From Helicostylum pulchrum (lineage: Eukaryota > Mucoromycota > Mucoromycetes > Mucorales > Mucoraceae), in contig JAIXMO010000038.1 in NCBI GenBank assembly GCA_025677825.1, positions 186,001 through 250,000 on the forward strand: DNA of 64,000 nucleotides, written 5' to 3'. The notes beneath the pieces are model-generated. The model made no database searches, had not been told where the DNA came from, and saw only the letters and a program-made list of their open reading frames with translations. Position numbers and translations under genes: made by a program. Positions within the stretch are counted from its first letter, which is position 1. Every line of letters begins with the position of its first letter. Positions 12,008-24,866 of this stretch are shown here, piece after piece.

Positions 12008-13669
12008 ATGTTTGTTAAGCTGATTGCACTCGTAGCTAGTGTCGTATCTGTCATGGCACTGAATGTCACAAGCATATCTGAGTGCCCTGCATTAACTACT
12101 AGAACCTCTCCGCCCAAAGATGTAACTGATTTACGAGCAGATGACATCAAAATTTTGGGATCATTAGGCGATAGGTAGCTAATAAACCAAAAAAAAAAAA
12201 AAAAAAAAAAAAAATCCTACTCCAAATATTGCGTCCTCTCACATATATTCGTATAGTATACTAGCAGGTTATGGTATGAAACCGATTTCTTCTGGAATAT
12301 TGGGTTTCCTTAATAAGAATACGTTAACTGAGCACCGAGGTTTAAGTTATCTTATGGGCGCCGATGAAGGGGCCGTCAGTATAGCTAATTTTATTAAACA
12401 CTATAATCAAGTAATCGATGGCCCATCCGCTGGATCACGTATTTTAGGGTATCTTCGAGGACACCAACGACTTGCTTGTATGTCAGATTAAAAGTATTTT
12501 TTTTGTATAAATATGCAAATTGACTTCCTTTTGTTTATATATAGATAATTTGGAAACGGATTATTTAAATGCTGCCCAGGTAGGCGCTATGGCTCTCAAT
12601 TTAGACGAAGAGTTAAATTACCTTATTGACCGTAAGTAAAATTTTGACAGTTTACGCTTGTTTTAAGCTAAAAAATACTGCTGTAGACTTGGACGATGGA
12701 ACTATGGTAGACCCCAAAGTAATGTCTGACTGGAAAATGATCACAATCCAAATTGGAAGTAAGTTATTAAAATAACGGACGCCCGAGAAGTAATACTAAA
12801 AAAATATATATAGGTAATGATATTTGTAGGTCCTGTAACCAAGAATTTGCGAATGAAACTACGGCTGACGCTTATGCTACTTATTTGGAACGGGCCGTTC
12901 AACGTTTACAAGCCGAAGTTCCTAATGTTCTCGTCAATTTAAGTAAGTTTTTACACGACCAAAAAAAGAAAATAAAAAGAAATAGCATTATGACTAAAAT
13001 AATATATATAGTGGGAATGTTTAATTTAGCAGATATATATGATGTATATGCAAAAGATCCAGAATACTGTGATAACCGAGTTTTATTAAAGCCATGCGAT
13101 TGCTTTCAAGAATCAGGTGGTTTAGATCATATGGACAGACTTATAAATGGTAAACTAATCCTGAATGCACATGAGTAGTCTAAAAAAAATATGCCAACTC
13201 TTTATTTTATTTTTGCAGAATATAATGCAAAAATGCAAGAAATCGCTACTAAATATGCTGCTAAACCTGGCAGCAATTTTGGCGTCATTTATACACCTAT
13301 ATCCATAGACATCACTTCTCTTCCTGTAGACGCCTTTAGGTAAGTGTGGAGGGATTTGCACGACTCTATTTCGCTAAACGAATAAATTTTAGTAATATCG
13401 ATTGCTTTCATCCGTCTCTTCTTGGTCACCAATGGTTTGCAAAGGTAAAATTTCATTTTTTTTTAATAAACATAAATATTAACTTATAATGCTTATAGCT
13501 TGTTTGGAATCAGTACTTTTTAAGAAAAGATTTTAAACCTTCGATCTTGACATATAATCCCAGGGAGCAGGTAATGCATTGAACACATTTTTTTTTTACT
13601 GATAAATAGCTAACGTATTTAAAAAAGATTTATTGTCCTGTCGACAGTGACAGAATTCAAGTGTCCTAA
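12008..13669 (+). CDS. Secreted GDSL/SGNH phospholipase B-like lipase, 366 aa
   Basis: Ten short exons (12008..12174, 12257..12477, 12545..12631, 12687..12758, 12814..12942, 13012..13149, 13219..13339, 13393..13444, 13499..13570, 13628..13669) sum to exactly 367 codons. Residues 1-18 are a signal peptide. SGNH blocks: GDSILAGYG with nucleophile Ser56, whose codon is split by the first intron; HYNQVIDGPS; IQIGSNDIC (oxyanion Asn); and C-terminal DCFHPSLLGHQ with the Asp-x-x-His pair. The RGLSYLMGADEGAVSIANFI segment is typical of the phospholipase B1 branch. It should hydrolyse acyl esters of phospholipids outside the cell. Ski2 starts 103 bp downstream on the same strand. Confidence 0.88.
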
Positions 13670-13772
13670 TTGTATTTTTTTAAAAAATAAATCCTATTGG
13701 CTGAATGCCGCTATAAAAGATACTTGTTTTTTAAAAAAAGTATTGGGTTTCGCGTTCAGTCTTTGTCATATT

Positions 13773-16700
13773 ATGGAAACTCAATGTAATAAAGTTAATT
13801 AAGTGTAATAGATTCAGCTAATAGATTATTAACCAGATTCGCGTTGTTTAGTAACAAACGAGACATTAGAAGAGATATTTTCTCGCTTAAGAGGTTCTCA
13901 AACAACGGTATGAAGCTTTTTACGAAAAATATATATATATATATATTGCATTCGCTTAATCATGTCAAAGTAGATCCCTTCAATTAAAAAACCAACTGTG
14001 GAAGATGTTAAACATGAACTAGAAGAGAAATTTCTTACCCCTCAAAAAAGTTTTCCAACTTCTTGGTTAAACAAATGTCAAGAGTAATATATGAAAGCTT
14101 AATTCTTTTTTTTTATATCATTGTTAATCCTTTTCGTTTTTATTGAATAGACATTGGGAAGAATTGCCCAACTACGCTACCAACGCTTATACTCAATTAA
14201 CAAAGCCTCGTACCAATATTATAGTAGCACGTAACGGCTGCGATGGAGATATTGTTGGATTCAGGGAAGTTATAGTTGATGATCCTAACTTGGCTTCCAA
14301 TAACTCGACCAGTTTTTCGAGAGCTTTTGGATCAGCAAAAGACTTTGTTCGAGGCTCTGCCGCTCAATTTCCTTTTGCGCCTGGAGGCTTGGATAAAGAA
14401 GCTATAGAGGATTTTGACGATACTCTTGATCTTGATGTCGATATTGATTTCTTTAGTTTTGAAGGTACATCTGGATTGATTATTTAGATAAATTGACAAC
14501 ACTTTTTTAACATCATATTTAGACTCATCTGCAACCGCTCCTGGATTGGATAGAGGGTTAAAGTTTGAAGGTAAAATTATTATCGCATGATACATAATGA
14601 AAGGGAACGAATAATGATGAATATGTTTATAGACGACGAGGCCGAAAAGGAATCAACCATTGTCAACAAGAATAATATGGTATTCAATATTGAAGATATG
14701 ATGGCCCCTATTGATGATACATTTGACTTTTTAAATGTCAAAGTAACCAAACCTGAAAATGTCGTTACTAACGAAGAATCTAAAGAGGAGACCTCAGGTA
14801 AAATTTAACCTATACATCCCCAATATTGACGCAGAAAACAATCTCACAATGAATTTTTAGTTGATCAAGAGGTAGACGCATACTTGCCTTCAACTTTACC
14901 ACCACCAAAGAGTTTGACACCAAAGAAACTAACAACTAACGAAGCATTGAAACGCCGTGAATGGGCTCATGAAATTAACGTCAATGAACCCTTTGATAAC
15001 TTTTATGATTTGGTGCCAGAGATGGCTTTACAGGTAATGCTTTAATTTAGTTTTAAACACATTTGTAAGTACTAATACATATGTATAAAAAAGTTCCCAT
15101 TTGAACTCGATGTATTTCAAAAGCAAGCTGTATATCACTTGGAAATTGGAGATTCTGTCTTTATCGCAGCTCACACTTCTGCTGGTAAAACTGTAGTTGC
15201 CGATTATGCAATTGCGCTTGCTACAAAGCACATGACTAAAGCTATTTATACTTCACCTATCAAAGCATTAAGTAACCAAAAGTTTCGAGATTTCAAACAT
15301 ACTTTTGGAGAAGATGTCGGTATCTTGACTGGCGATGTACAAATCCGACCAGAAGCAAGTTGTTTAGTAATGACTACTGAAATTTTAAGAAGTATGTTGT
15401 ATCGAGGTGCAGATCTTATTCGAGACGTTGAGTTTGTTATTTTTGATGAAGTCCATTACGTGAACGATTTAGAGGTACGTTTAATTTTTTTTTCTAAAAA
15501 AAAAGCTTTAAACCATTAATGACAATTGTATATGTTTTTTTTTTCACTTATGCAGAGAGGTGTTGTTTGGGAAGAAGTCATTATCATGTTACCTGCACAT
15601 GTTAATATTATTTTATTATCAGCTACGGTTCCCAACACTAAAGAATTTGCAGGTTGGGTCGGGTAAAGTTGTTTAGGTGTGTGATAACCCATAAATTCTG
15701 AGTACTCATAATATGCATTAATAGGCGCACCAAAAAGAAGGATATTTATGTAATCAGTACTTTAAAGAGACCAGTGCCTTTAGAACATTATATCTATGCA
15801 AACAAAGATATTTACAAGATTGTTGGTGCAAATGAAAACAAATTGAACACAATTGGGTAAGATTTTTTTTTTTAAAAAAAAATGGAGCGATTTCCTGCAT
15901 TTGTACTAATAATACAAACCTTATAGCTATAATAAGGCTAAGGAAGCTATGATGAAACGTAAGGAGCAAGTAGATACATCACTTGGAAACACTAACACGC
16001 GTGGTGGACGTGGCGGTCGTGGTGGTGCTGTTACTCGTGGAGGACCTAGAACAATGACACGAAGTTATCAATCAGGCATGCAAACGGTTAGTACGAACAT
16101 TGCATGAAATAAATAAAAAACAATAACTCAATTTTTTTTTAGGATCGTAATTTGTTTGTGCATCTGATTGGTATGCTAAAAGCCAAAAGCTTATTACCTG
16201 TTGTTATTTTTACCTTTTCCAAGCGTCGTTGTGAAGAGTATGCTACTGGATTATCCAAGACAGATCTTTGTACTAGTTTAGAAAAGAGTGAAATTCATGT
16301 CTTTATTGAACGTAGTTTAGTTCGACTTCGTGGAACTGATAAACTTTTGCCACAAATTTTAAGAATGAGAGATTTGTTGAGTCGTGGTATTGCTGTTCAT
16401 CACGGTGGCCTCTTACCTATTATCAAAGAAATGGTCGAAATTTTATTTGCAAGAGGTCTTGTGAAAGTATTGTTTGCTACCGAGACATTTGCTATGGGTG
16501 TAAACATGCCTGCTCGTTGTGTTGTGTTCTCTGGTATCCGTAAGCATGATGGTCGTAGTTTCCGGGACTTGCTTCCTGGTGAGTACACACAAATGTCAGG
16601 TCGTGCAGGTCGTCGTGGTTTAGACAGTACTGGTGTTGTTATTATTGCTACTGGTGGAGACGAACCACCTGAGGTATCTTGTTTATCCACCATGTTGTTA

Positions 16701-18410
16701 GGCAAACCTACCAAACTTGAATCTCAATTCAGATTGACCTACAACATGATTTTGAACTTACTTCGTGTAGAGGCACTTAAGGTAGAAGAGATGATCAAAC
16801 GTAGTTTCTCCGAAAACAGTAGTCAGCAACTATTACCTGATACAAAAAGATTGGTTGATGAAAATGAAAAGAAGCGTAGTGCATTGCGTCAATTGGATTG
16901 TGCCATCTGTGAACCCGATCTCGAAAAATTCTATGACATCTGTGGAGAGGTTGTACACTTGAACCGTCTTATGATGACACAATTTATTACCATGACACCA
17001 GCAGGTAACAGAGCTTTAAGTACTGGCCGTTTCGTTATTATTAATACCAATGTATATCGTAATGCACCCGCCATTATTTTGAAGCCTTTGCCTGTTAGTA
17101 CTGTCAACTCGCAACATCGATCATTCTACTGTTTTGTTCTTGTACCCAAGGATATTGAGGCCAGTAGCACAGCAGGCTTGGATGAAACTATCCCTCTTCC
17201 CATCACCACAATTTATGTACCAGAAGACGAAAATGCAAAGACTGAAATTGTCACCGTCGGCGCTCCCGATATCTTGTTTATCACTCGACTTTCTATCAAA
17301 ACTAACGTTGATTCTGTTATGGCTGGTACAGATAATATGGAGACTGTCCGTATTGCTCAAGAACTCGAATCGTTTGGTTTGGATGCTAAAAAGGGAGGGT
17401 TAGTTGAATACGATTGGAGTAAAATTAAGGATATGGAGTTCCAAGAAATGTTGCGCTCCAAGATTAGATTAACAAGAACTCTTCGTAATGAATTCCAGTG
17501 TACTAAATGTCCCGAACTTGATGAACATGTAAATTATACTTATATATATGTCCGTGCTTTTATACAAATAACTAACGTATTCTTTATTTATTTTTTAAAA
17601 AAAATATAATAACAGTATGGCCTTATTCATGCACATAAGCGATTATCTAGTCAAATTGATTTGCTCAATATGACAATTTCCGATCAAAATTTGGAACTGT
17701 TACCTGATTACCATCAACGTATTGATGTTTTGAAACAATTAAATTACATTGACGAACAAGGTACTGTTCAATTAAAGGGCCGCGTTGCTTGTGAAATCAA
17801 TTCTGCTGATGAATTACTGTTGACCGAGTTGGTATTGGATAACGTATTTGCCGATTACGAGCCTGCTGAAGTAGTTGCGATTCTTTCTTGTTTCGTGTTC
17901 CAAGAACGTAACGCCAGTGAACCCAGATTGACACCTAAGCTTATGAAGGGTAAGGAAGTCGTATTGACCTATGCTCGTAAAATTGCTCAGCTGCAAGTAG
18001 ATTGTGGATTGGCTATATCGGTTGAAGATTACGCCAATAACCTTAAATTTGGATTAGTTGAAGTTGTTTATGAGTGGGCTAGAGGTTTGGTATGTATTTA
18101 CCATTAATTTTGAGATAAAACAAAACTGATACTAACATATACATACTTGAAGCCTTTTAAACATATTACGGATTTGACAGATGTTTTGGAAGGTTCTATT
18201 GTTCGTTGTATTAGTAGATTGGATGAAACCTGTCGCGAAGTAATGGGTGCGGCTCGTATGGTAGGCGATACGAGTCTTTATAAAAAGATGGAACAAGCGG
18301 AACAGGATATTAAGCGTGATATTGTGTTTGCTGCAAGTTTGGTAAGTTTCTTAAGTTTGATTATTTGGCTGTTTTACTGATTCTTTTTTTTTTATCGTTA
18401 GTATTTTTAA
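13773..18410 (+). CDS. SKI2: Ski2-type DExH RNA helicase of the Ski complex, 1238 aa
   Basis: Role: motor of the cytoplasmic Ski complex (Ski2-Ski3-Ski8), which feeds mRNA 3'-5' into the exosome. Fifteen exons (13773..13785, 13852..13907, 13974..14083, 14151..14464, 14523..14570, 14633..14797, 14861..15033, 15094..15474, 15556..15662, 15725..15856, 15927..16086, 16143..17528, 17616..18089, 18153..18341, 18402..18410) give exactly 1239 codons. The N-terminal Ski2 domain ([21 protein letters not shown]) is followed by motif I AHTSAGKT, motif [10 protein letters not shown], motif III SATVPN and motif [14 protein letters not shown]. An arch insertion with an RG-rich stretch ([10 protein letters not shown]) and a helical C-terminal DSHCT domain complete it. 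First and last coding exons are 13 and 9 nt. Mtr3 of the exosome is 18 kb away. Confidence 0.93.
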
Positions 18411-18815
18411 ATTAAATCATTTTTTGTCTCGACATGAGCCTTTGTTGGAAATAAAATATTTTTATTTATTTTTATTTTTGATGTTTTCTCCGTCTTGGGT
18501 ACTCCAGTACAACTATTTTTTTTTTATGTAGTACATGTCTCCTGATACTTTGCTCAGGTTAAAGATATATTATTTTGTTAGTGTTTGATTGATCTCGTCA
18601 AATCAATAACTAAAACTTCAACGATACCATCATTTTATTGGTAAGTTTATTATCATGTGAATTAAAACAAAAAGTATATTTGCATGAGTTTTCTGGCTCA
18701 TTTAGACCTTTATCATACAGTATTTTTTTATGTTGAGGAATTTTCTTTAATATACCACGTTGGTTTCTACAAATTTAATTTTTGTTAATAAATAGGTTAT
18801 ATCCATAATCAAGAT
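18411..18815. terminator. Shared 3' region of convergent genes (Ski2 and CAF-1 large subunit)
   Basis: About 400 bp between two facing stop codons, AT-rich, with AATAAA-like sequences on each strand (for example aataaaatattt near 18450). It should hold the 3' ends of both transcripts. No ORF of note. Confidence 0.45.
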
Positions 18816-21368
18816 TTATACACATACCGTATCTTTTCCTCGTTTTTCTTTAATGGCAATATTTTTAATCTTTGCTTCTAATTGACGCTTTGATACGTCC
18901 TTTAATAACCAATTTGATTTTGCCTCTGTAATAAGATTCGGGATGGAATCACCGCATTTTTCGTTTATAACATTGATAAGTGCAGTCGTATGTTCATTTG
19001 TAAAATCATTGGCTTTAACATGAGCTGTGGCTGTACTAGGAGCAACAGTAGCTGCAATGGCTGCGCTAGAAGTTGAAGGTTCTTTAAAGAATGGGTTGAA
19101 TCCTCCCTCTGGTAAATCTATTTGTAAAGAGAGAAAAAAATGAGCTCGCAATAACTAAACTAAGATACAAATTCGATCAAACACTTACCGACAAAGAATT
19201 GTGTTTCAAAAGGTTTCATATTATCATCTTCTTCAGTCTCACCTTCAAAGTAGGGGCCCAAAACTATTTTGCGAACAGCAATACGTTTTGTGGAGCTAGT
19301 GATATTTAAGGCTTTACCAACATCTCTATCACCATACTCTTCATCTTCAACACCTTCGTTATCTGATAAATATCCTTCAGGTACTAACCATCCAGCATCT
19401 TCAGGGTCAATCATATCAGTGTTGGGGTCATCTTCATCTTCATCACCACTAACGATATCTTCACCCTCTCCCTCTGGTTCCCATTCTGCTTCACTGTCTA
19501 TATCATACTCCAATTTTGATTCGTCTTTGGCAAACGGCCTCCTGCCTGTGACAGTTTGGCTTCGTTTAGTGAATGTGCCATAATAAGCAGGTCTAACATT
19601 TTCTGTAAATTGTAGTAATTTCATGCGAAGTACAAGACGTACATTGGGTACGTGTAATATATCCGCTGAACCAGGTAATAATAATGTACGGATATCAATG
19701 TGTGTCGATACACCTCTCTTTTGATTTGGTTCTTTAATTTCTGATAAAAAGTTATTGATAGATACAGGTGCAGAACCATTTAAGGATCTTCTAAAATTAT
19801 GATAACTACCACTGCTATGATGCGATTGAGAACGATCCGCAATAGTTACATTGTCTTTAATATAAAATGCAGGGAATAAGGTGGGGTTGGATGGTTCGAG
19901 TACTTTTTCCACAGGTGGTGCGGTTTCGAAAATGGAAGTTTTAGCGAATAATGAAGTGAGACGTAATTGAGACTACACTTGATACTTTTTAGTGAAAAGA
20001 GCTTCTCCAATGTATACACATATATGTATATATATTATTACCTGTTCCTTCTTTTTCTTTTCATCCTCTCGCTTCTTTTTTTCTTCATCACGTAGTTTCT
20101 TTTCCTCCTCACGTACTCTCTTTTCTTCTTCGCGTACTCTCTTTTCCTCTTCACGTTGTTTTTTCTTTTCTTCTTCTAATGCTCGTTTCTGTTCATCGTG
20201 TAATTTCTTTTCTTCGTCACGCTTCTTTTTTTCCTCGTCCTTCTTTTTGCGTTGTTCGATCTCTGTTGATTGCTTTTGTCGGATATCCTCAAGCTATTTA
20301 TAAGAAGAAGAAAAACTTAGAAAGTGATTAAAAAAAACTATATACTCTAACTTACTTCTTTATGTGCTATAGGGCTTCTACGGTGTTTGGTATTTATAAT
20401 CGTTGATCTTTCCGTTGACGGTAAACTTTTAATAAACTCGGTAAAAACGTCTGTCATCTATAATAATACAATGTTTTTTAACATGAAGTTACATCAGAAT
20501 CCATTTTTTCTAAAAAAAACTTACATGTTTTCTGTTTTCTATTCTTGAATACACAGCCTGCTGCATATCTTCTGGGAACAGCTGTATATCTTTTACTTCC
20601 CATCTACTAATACATAAATGCTAATATGCGTACAATATCAATAACGCTATTCTCTCTTTCTCGATAAATAAATACATTACCCATGGGATCTTTGGGGCTG
20701 TATGTTCTACATTTGCATAAACTTCCTCTTTTAATCCATAATTGACTTTATGAGCTAATTTTCGTATAGCTTTTTGGATGGCAGATTCAAACTTATTGGA
20801 AGCTAAATAATGTATGAATAAGATATATACTACTCTTTCCTTTTCTTTTTTCTAAAATAATAAAACTTACCATTTTCGTTTCTCAAAAAAGGGGATAATA
20901 GATCATCGATACGAGTCGAAAGGACAGTAAAAGGTTCTTCACTGTCTTGAACTAGTGCTGCAATTAAATCCATATACATAGGTGGTATTTCTATGGATAG
21001 TTGAGTAATGTTGCCTTCTTTTTCTATATTAGCTCTATATTCTCTATAAGCCAAAAGCTCTTGATATATATTGTTAGCTTTTTAACTCGAAACAAGTATG
21101 TATGTGTGTAATGTTATCTTACTTTCTGCAATTTTTACATGACTTTCAGCTCTCAATTTAGGTTCATTAAAGTACAGTTTTCCATCTTTTAAATATTGGC
21201 AAACAAGGGTATTGTCAGGTACTTGCACTAAATACACATGTACGAATCAGAACAAGTGTTATATATTAGGCGCTATTTAAGACTTTGATATTTACAAGTT
21301 TCCATCTTTTCCGAAATAAAATGAATAGGAGCATTCTCACCATTTGTCATTTCCGTATCCAGATTCAT
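18816..21368 (-). CDS. CAC1: Chromatin assembly factor 1 large subunit (p150/Cac1), 674 aa
   Basis: Role: CAF-1 deposits histone H3-H4 behind the replication fork, recruited by PCNA. Nine exons (21296..21368, 21123..21227, 20871..21059, 20681..20802, 20525..20620, 20356..20457, 20042..20293, 19189..19972, 18816..19117) give exactly 675 codons. An N-terminal helical part precedes a KER segment (about residues 230-313) of almost pure Lys/Glu/Arg. Directly after comes QLRLTSLF, a PCNA-binding-type box. Then the ED domain core: KLLQFTENVRPAYYGTF, YDIDSEAEWEPEGEGED, a long acidic run and DAGWLVPEGYLSDNEG, followed by a C-terminal winged-helix-like segment. The exon at 20525..20620 has a less certain acceptor (chosen because it alone keeps frame). 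The gene faces STRIP across 155 bp. Confidence 0.9.
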
Positions 21369-21523
21369 ATTGGTAAACCAAGAAAAAAAAAGAGGAGGGG
21401 GTTAGTGCGCGCGCGTATGTACAATAAAAAAAGAGCGCGTTTGGATCCAGAATGGTTGTAAATAAAAAGCGTCACGCCAACAAGTATTTTGCAGTTTGAC
21501 ACTCTTTTCATCCCCACACACAC
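21369..21523. promoter_or_regulatory. Bidirectional promoter, CAF-1 large subunit / STRIP
   Basis: Only 155 bp separate two outward-facing start codons, so the core promoters must be shared or overlapping. The centre contains a GCGCGCG run near 21408-21415, unusually GC-rich for this window, and a second gcgcg at about 21433. I cannot assign a factor. Confidence 0.55.
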
Positions 21524-24500
21524 ATGACAGAAGAACGTCCATCAGTAAAACCCGAGCAAATCAAACAAGTGTTGAACGAGAAGAACCAAGTAATGTATTA
21601 CGGTACTTGTTTTGATTATTACTCTTTTCCTCATCTCTTTTTTTTATGTATAGAAGTCTCAACACCATACTTGTTACGATTATTATAAGCCAGAAACTAC
21701 CGTAGACGAAATAAACGAATTCATAGCGTATTCTGAAGTAAAAAATGACTTACCGCAATATGAAGCAGAATACAACGACACATATACACGTAGATATTTT
21801 TTATATTTTTATTAGTGTTTGTATTGCAACTGAACTCATTTTTTTTCTCTTTGAAAAAAAAATATATAAGCTTGGGAGCAGTGCTCTTTAGAACAGAGAA
21901 AAAGTATCATTCAACAAGCGACCGATTACCTCGATTTATTGGAAGAAGACAAACGATTATTTTCAGCAAAGTCATTAGCTTACATATCTTTAGGTAACTT
22001 TTTGTTTTCTTGTCAATTACTTTTTATAAACTCTTTTTTTATAAAAAAAAATAGGATGCTATGGCGAAGTAATGGGTGACTATAACAAGATAAAACACTT
22101 GGTTAATCTACAAGAAAACAATCAATTGTTGTATGACGCCGATATTATAACAACACTCAAAAAATGTTTGGATTACGGATGCCATCAGTTGGAGAATTTG
22201 ACGATGTAGGTAGACCGCATTTATTTAAACGAGTACTACTAACCTATACCAGTTGTCAAACTGAACTTGTTGTATTATTTTGTAAGGAAATCGATATTTA
22301 TCTTACAATTATGTTTATGATTATCCTGTTCAACAAGGACCAATTGGAAGAGTACAGGTTACCCGAATTTCTATTTGATCTTGTTGTCAGACTGAAAGAG
22401 CATTTTACAAAGACATTTCCATTAAAAAAGGTAAAAAAAAGGGAAAATGATAAAAGCGACAGAGTAATTCATACTTCTTTTTTTTTCTAGTTGATGTTGA
22501 ATCTTTATAAGGCTTTATCTGTTACAATGGGAGATAATTATATAGAGATGAAATCGAATATAAGAGCAGTATGTGATTTACCTGTTATTAAGGATAAATC
22601 ATCTTTTGTTAAATGTACACCTGAAGATTTACATTCGTTTTATCATCAATCGTGTGAGCGTTATCCGTCATTTAATCCTGAAGCACCTCCTGAAAAGATT
22701 AAAAACCCATTAACCATTGCCGCCTCTACACAATTATCGAAGGCTATGGGACTTTATAAAGCGTCAAAGAATATTGATTTACCTTACCAAACATTATTCC
22801 CATCTAAAAACCAACCAGCAAACAATACTACAGTAGTAAAAACAAAACAATCAACCACGGAAACAACAAACGTTTTACCTTATACAGATAATAGTCCAAT
22901 GATACCAAAGAGTTTAGTTGAAGCAAGCTCAATCTGGACGGATCATTTATATATCTCCGTAGCAAACTATCAAATCATATATGAAAGAGAAAAGGCAATT
23001 CATCGATGGCAAAGACAGAACGAAAAAATAGACGAATGGAAAGAGATTATTTACGATAAATTAAATGAGACGGATCAAAAAAACATGGCTCAAATTGAAT
23101 TACTCTACGAGACCATTGTACCTAATTTTCAAAATATTGTCGTCGTATTACTCAAATTACTTTTATCGACTGTTTCTATCGGAAAAGATAAAGAAGCTGA
23201 AATATTGGAAGACATTAATATTACTCGAAACAGAGAGACTATTTCCAAATCCGTATCAGGTGTATTACTGTTAATGTTGAAGTGGTTTAAAATTTCGCGT
23301 AAGTAACTTTTTTTTTTAAAAAAAAAGGGGGTTTAAAGACGACAAACTAATATTTGTTATAGATGTTCTTAAATTTGAGTATTTATCTCAAATATTGATT
23401 GATTCTGGATGTATGCTGTTAATTTTAAAGTTATTGGGTTTGCAAGAGGTAGCATTACTTGCTTCTAAAAAGACTGATGATGATAGCCAAAGGTTAGTTT
23501 GTTGATATGCATATATGCATACTGGATTTAACCATTTGATTAGTTTCTTTGGATATGTCAGACAAATGGAAATTGACTACGACGAAGAAGAGGACGAATC
23601 AGAAGAGAAACCTTATACCAACATTCGAAATTTATTCTGGTCTATCAATTTATTAAGAATACTTCAAATGTTGACTAAAAGAAAAGTGCATCGCGTACTA
23701 TTGCTTGTGCAATACAAATCATCCGTAAGTTTACTCTATTATATTATTTGTCTTGATACTTACATTCTGTATTATAGGCTATATTGAAACGATTACTAAA
23801 AGTGGGCCATCCGGTTATAGATCTGTACGTATTAAAGAATCTAAAGAATCAGGTGCCTTATATGGGTAAAAGATGGAGATCATGTAAGCATATGTCATTT
23901 TTAGATTTACATATATGTATATTTTACTCATAATATTCTAGCTAATATGAAGACAATATCCGCAATATACGCTCATTGTTTAACTAGCCTCAATGATGAC
24001 TGGTTATCAAGCCCTGAGGGAAATGGCGAGATGGAAGAAGCAGCTGTATGTATAGTTTATTTATGATCGGTACTATACTAATACCTTGTTTTAAATAGTT
24101 GAGGGAAGTCAATCTTCGTATGCTTTCTAGGCTCTATAATGGCCATCGCTATTTGCCAAACATTCTGCCAAAAATGGATGATATATCTGGACCAGACAGT
24201 ACTTTATTCTACTTTGATAATTATCCCGCTGAAGAGAAGGGTAGACGCTTACCAGAGTATAACCTAAATGAACCAGTGCTTGTAGATGATGTTGAATTGG
24301 ACTTGGAGTTTAAAAACAATTATCAAAGTTGGCTTGGAGATAATGTCTACTCGACTACTGACGATGAAGAAGAAGAAGAAGATGTCGATAGTGATACAGG
24401 ATATATAGGTACACCTTTACCAGATGCTTTACCTATGCCTATCACAGTTGACGACTTGGCAAACGAAATCAACAAGTTGTACCTGGAGGAGTTGCGAAGA

Positions 24501-24866
24501 GAATTTATTCAAAAGAAACAAAAAGAAAGCGAAAGCGTGGTACAAGAAGATGGGTGGGATAAGCCTACAATTAGTACCACTGCGTGGGGATCAGTTCCAC
24601 TTGATGGTGCCAGCTCTAGTACTAAAGCAAATGCATTTGGTGAAGAAGAAGAAGAAGGTGATGAAGTGGAGCCTGAGGTTGATCCTCTACAGGGTATCAA
24701 TTGGGGTGACATTACAGAGGACGATCTCAAAAAAAGATTAACACTAGTCCAAGAAAAGACTGTACAAAGATGGATGAATGTTGAAATGGATGATCCTAGA
24801 TATTTAAAGGTATTGAATACATTTGAAGGTGAAGTTTTGGTAGATGATGAAGGTTGGCCAATTTAA
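21524..24866 (+). CDS. FAR11: STRIP/Far11-like STRIPAK complex subunit, 910 aa
   Basis: Role: STRIP1/2 (Far11 in yeast) is a scaffold of the STRIPAK PP2A phosphatase-kinase complex, acting in fungi in cell fusion, TORC2 and mating arrest. Eleven exons (21524..21589, 21654..21789, 21871..21993, 22055..22205, 22253..22430, 22491..23298, 23363..23492, 23562..23724, 23778..23883, 23942..24045, 24099..24866) sum to exactly 911 codons. Family landmarks: PWEQCSLEQRKSIIQQATDYLD, SLGCYGEV, FPLKKLMLNLYKALSVTMG, the ERYPSFNPEAPPEK block, then HVLKFEYLSQILIDSGCMLLILK and the ending NNYQSWLGDNVYS. About 180 further residues follow, acidic and probably disordered (DDEEEEEDVDSD, EEEEEGDEVEPEVDP), longer than I expect. 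The ORF is open through 22164-22205 in another frame; the spliced model is the one that closes. Confidence 0.87.

Noticed and set aside
19992..20303. Plus-strand Ser/Phe-rich ORF
   Set aside because: Antisense of the Lys/Glu/Arg KER segment of CAF-1.
22164..22252. Start of the 108-codon ORF inside STRIP
   Set aside because: In another frame from the upstream exon; splicing from 22205 to 22253 (branch-like CTAAC before the AG) closes the whole gene in frame.
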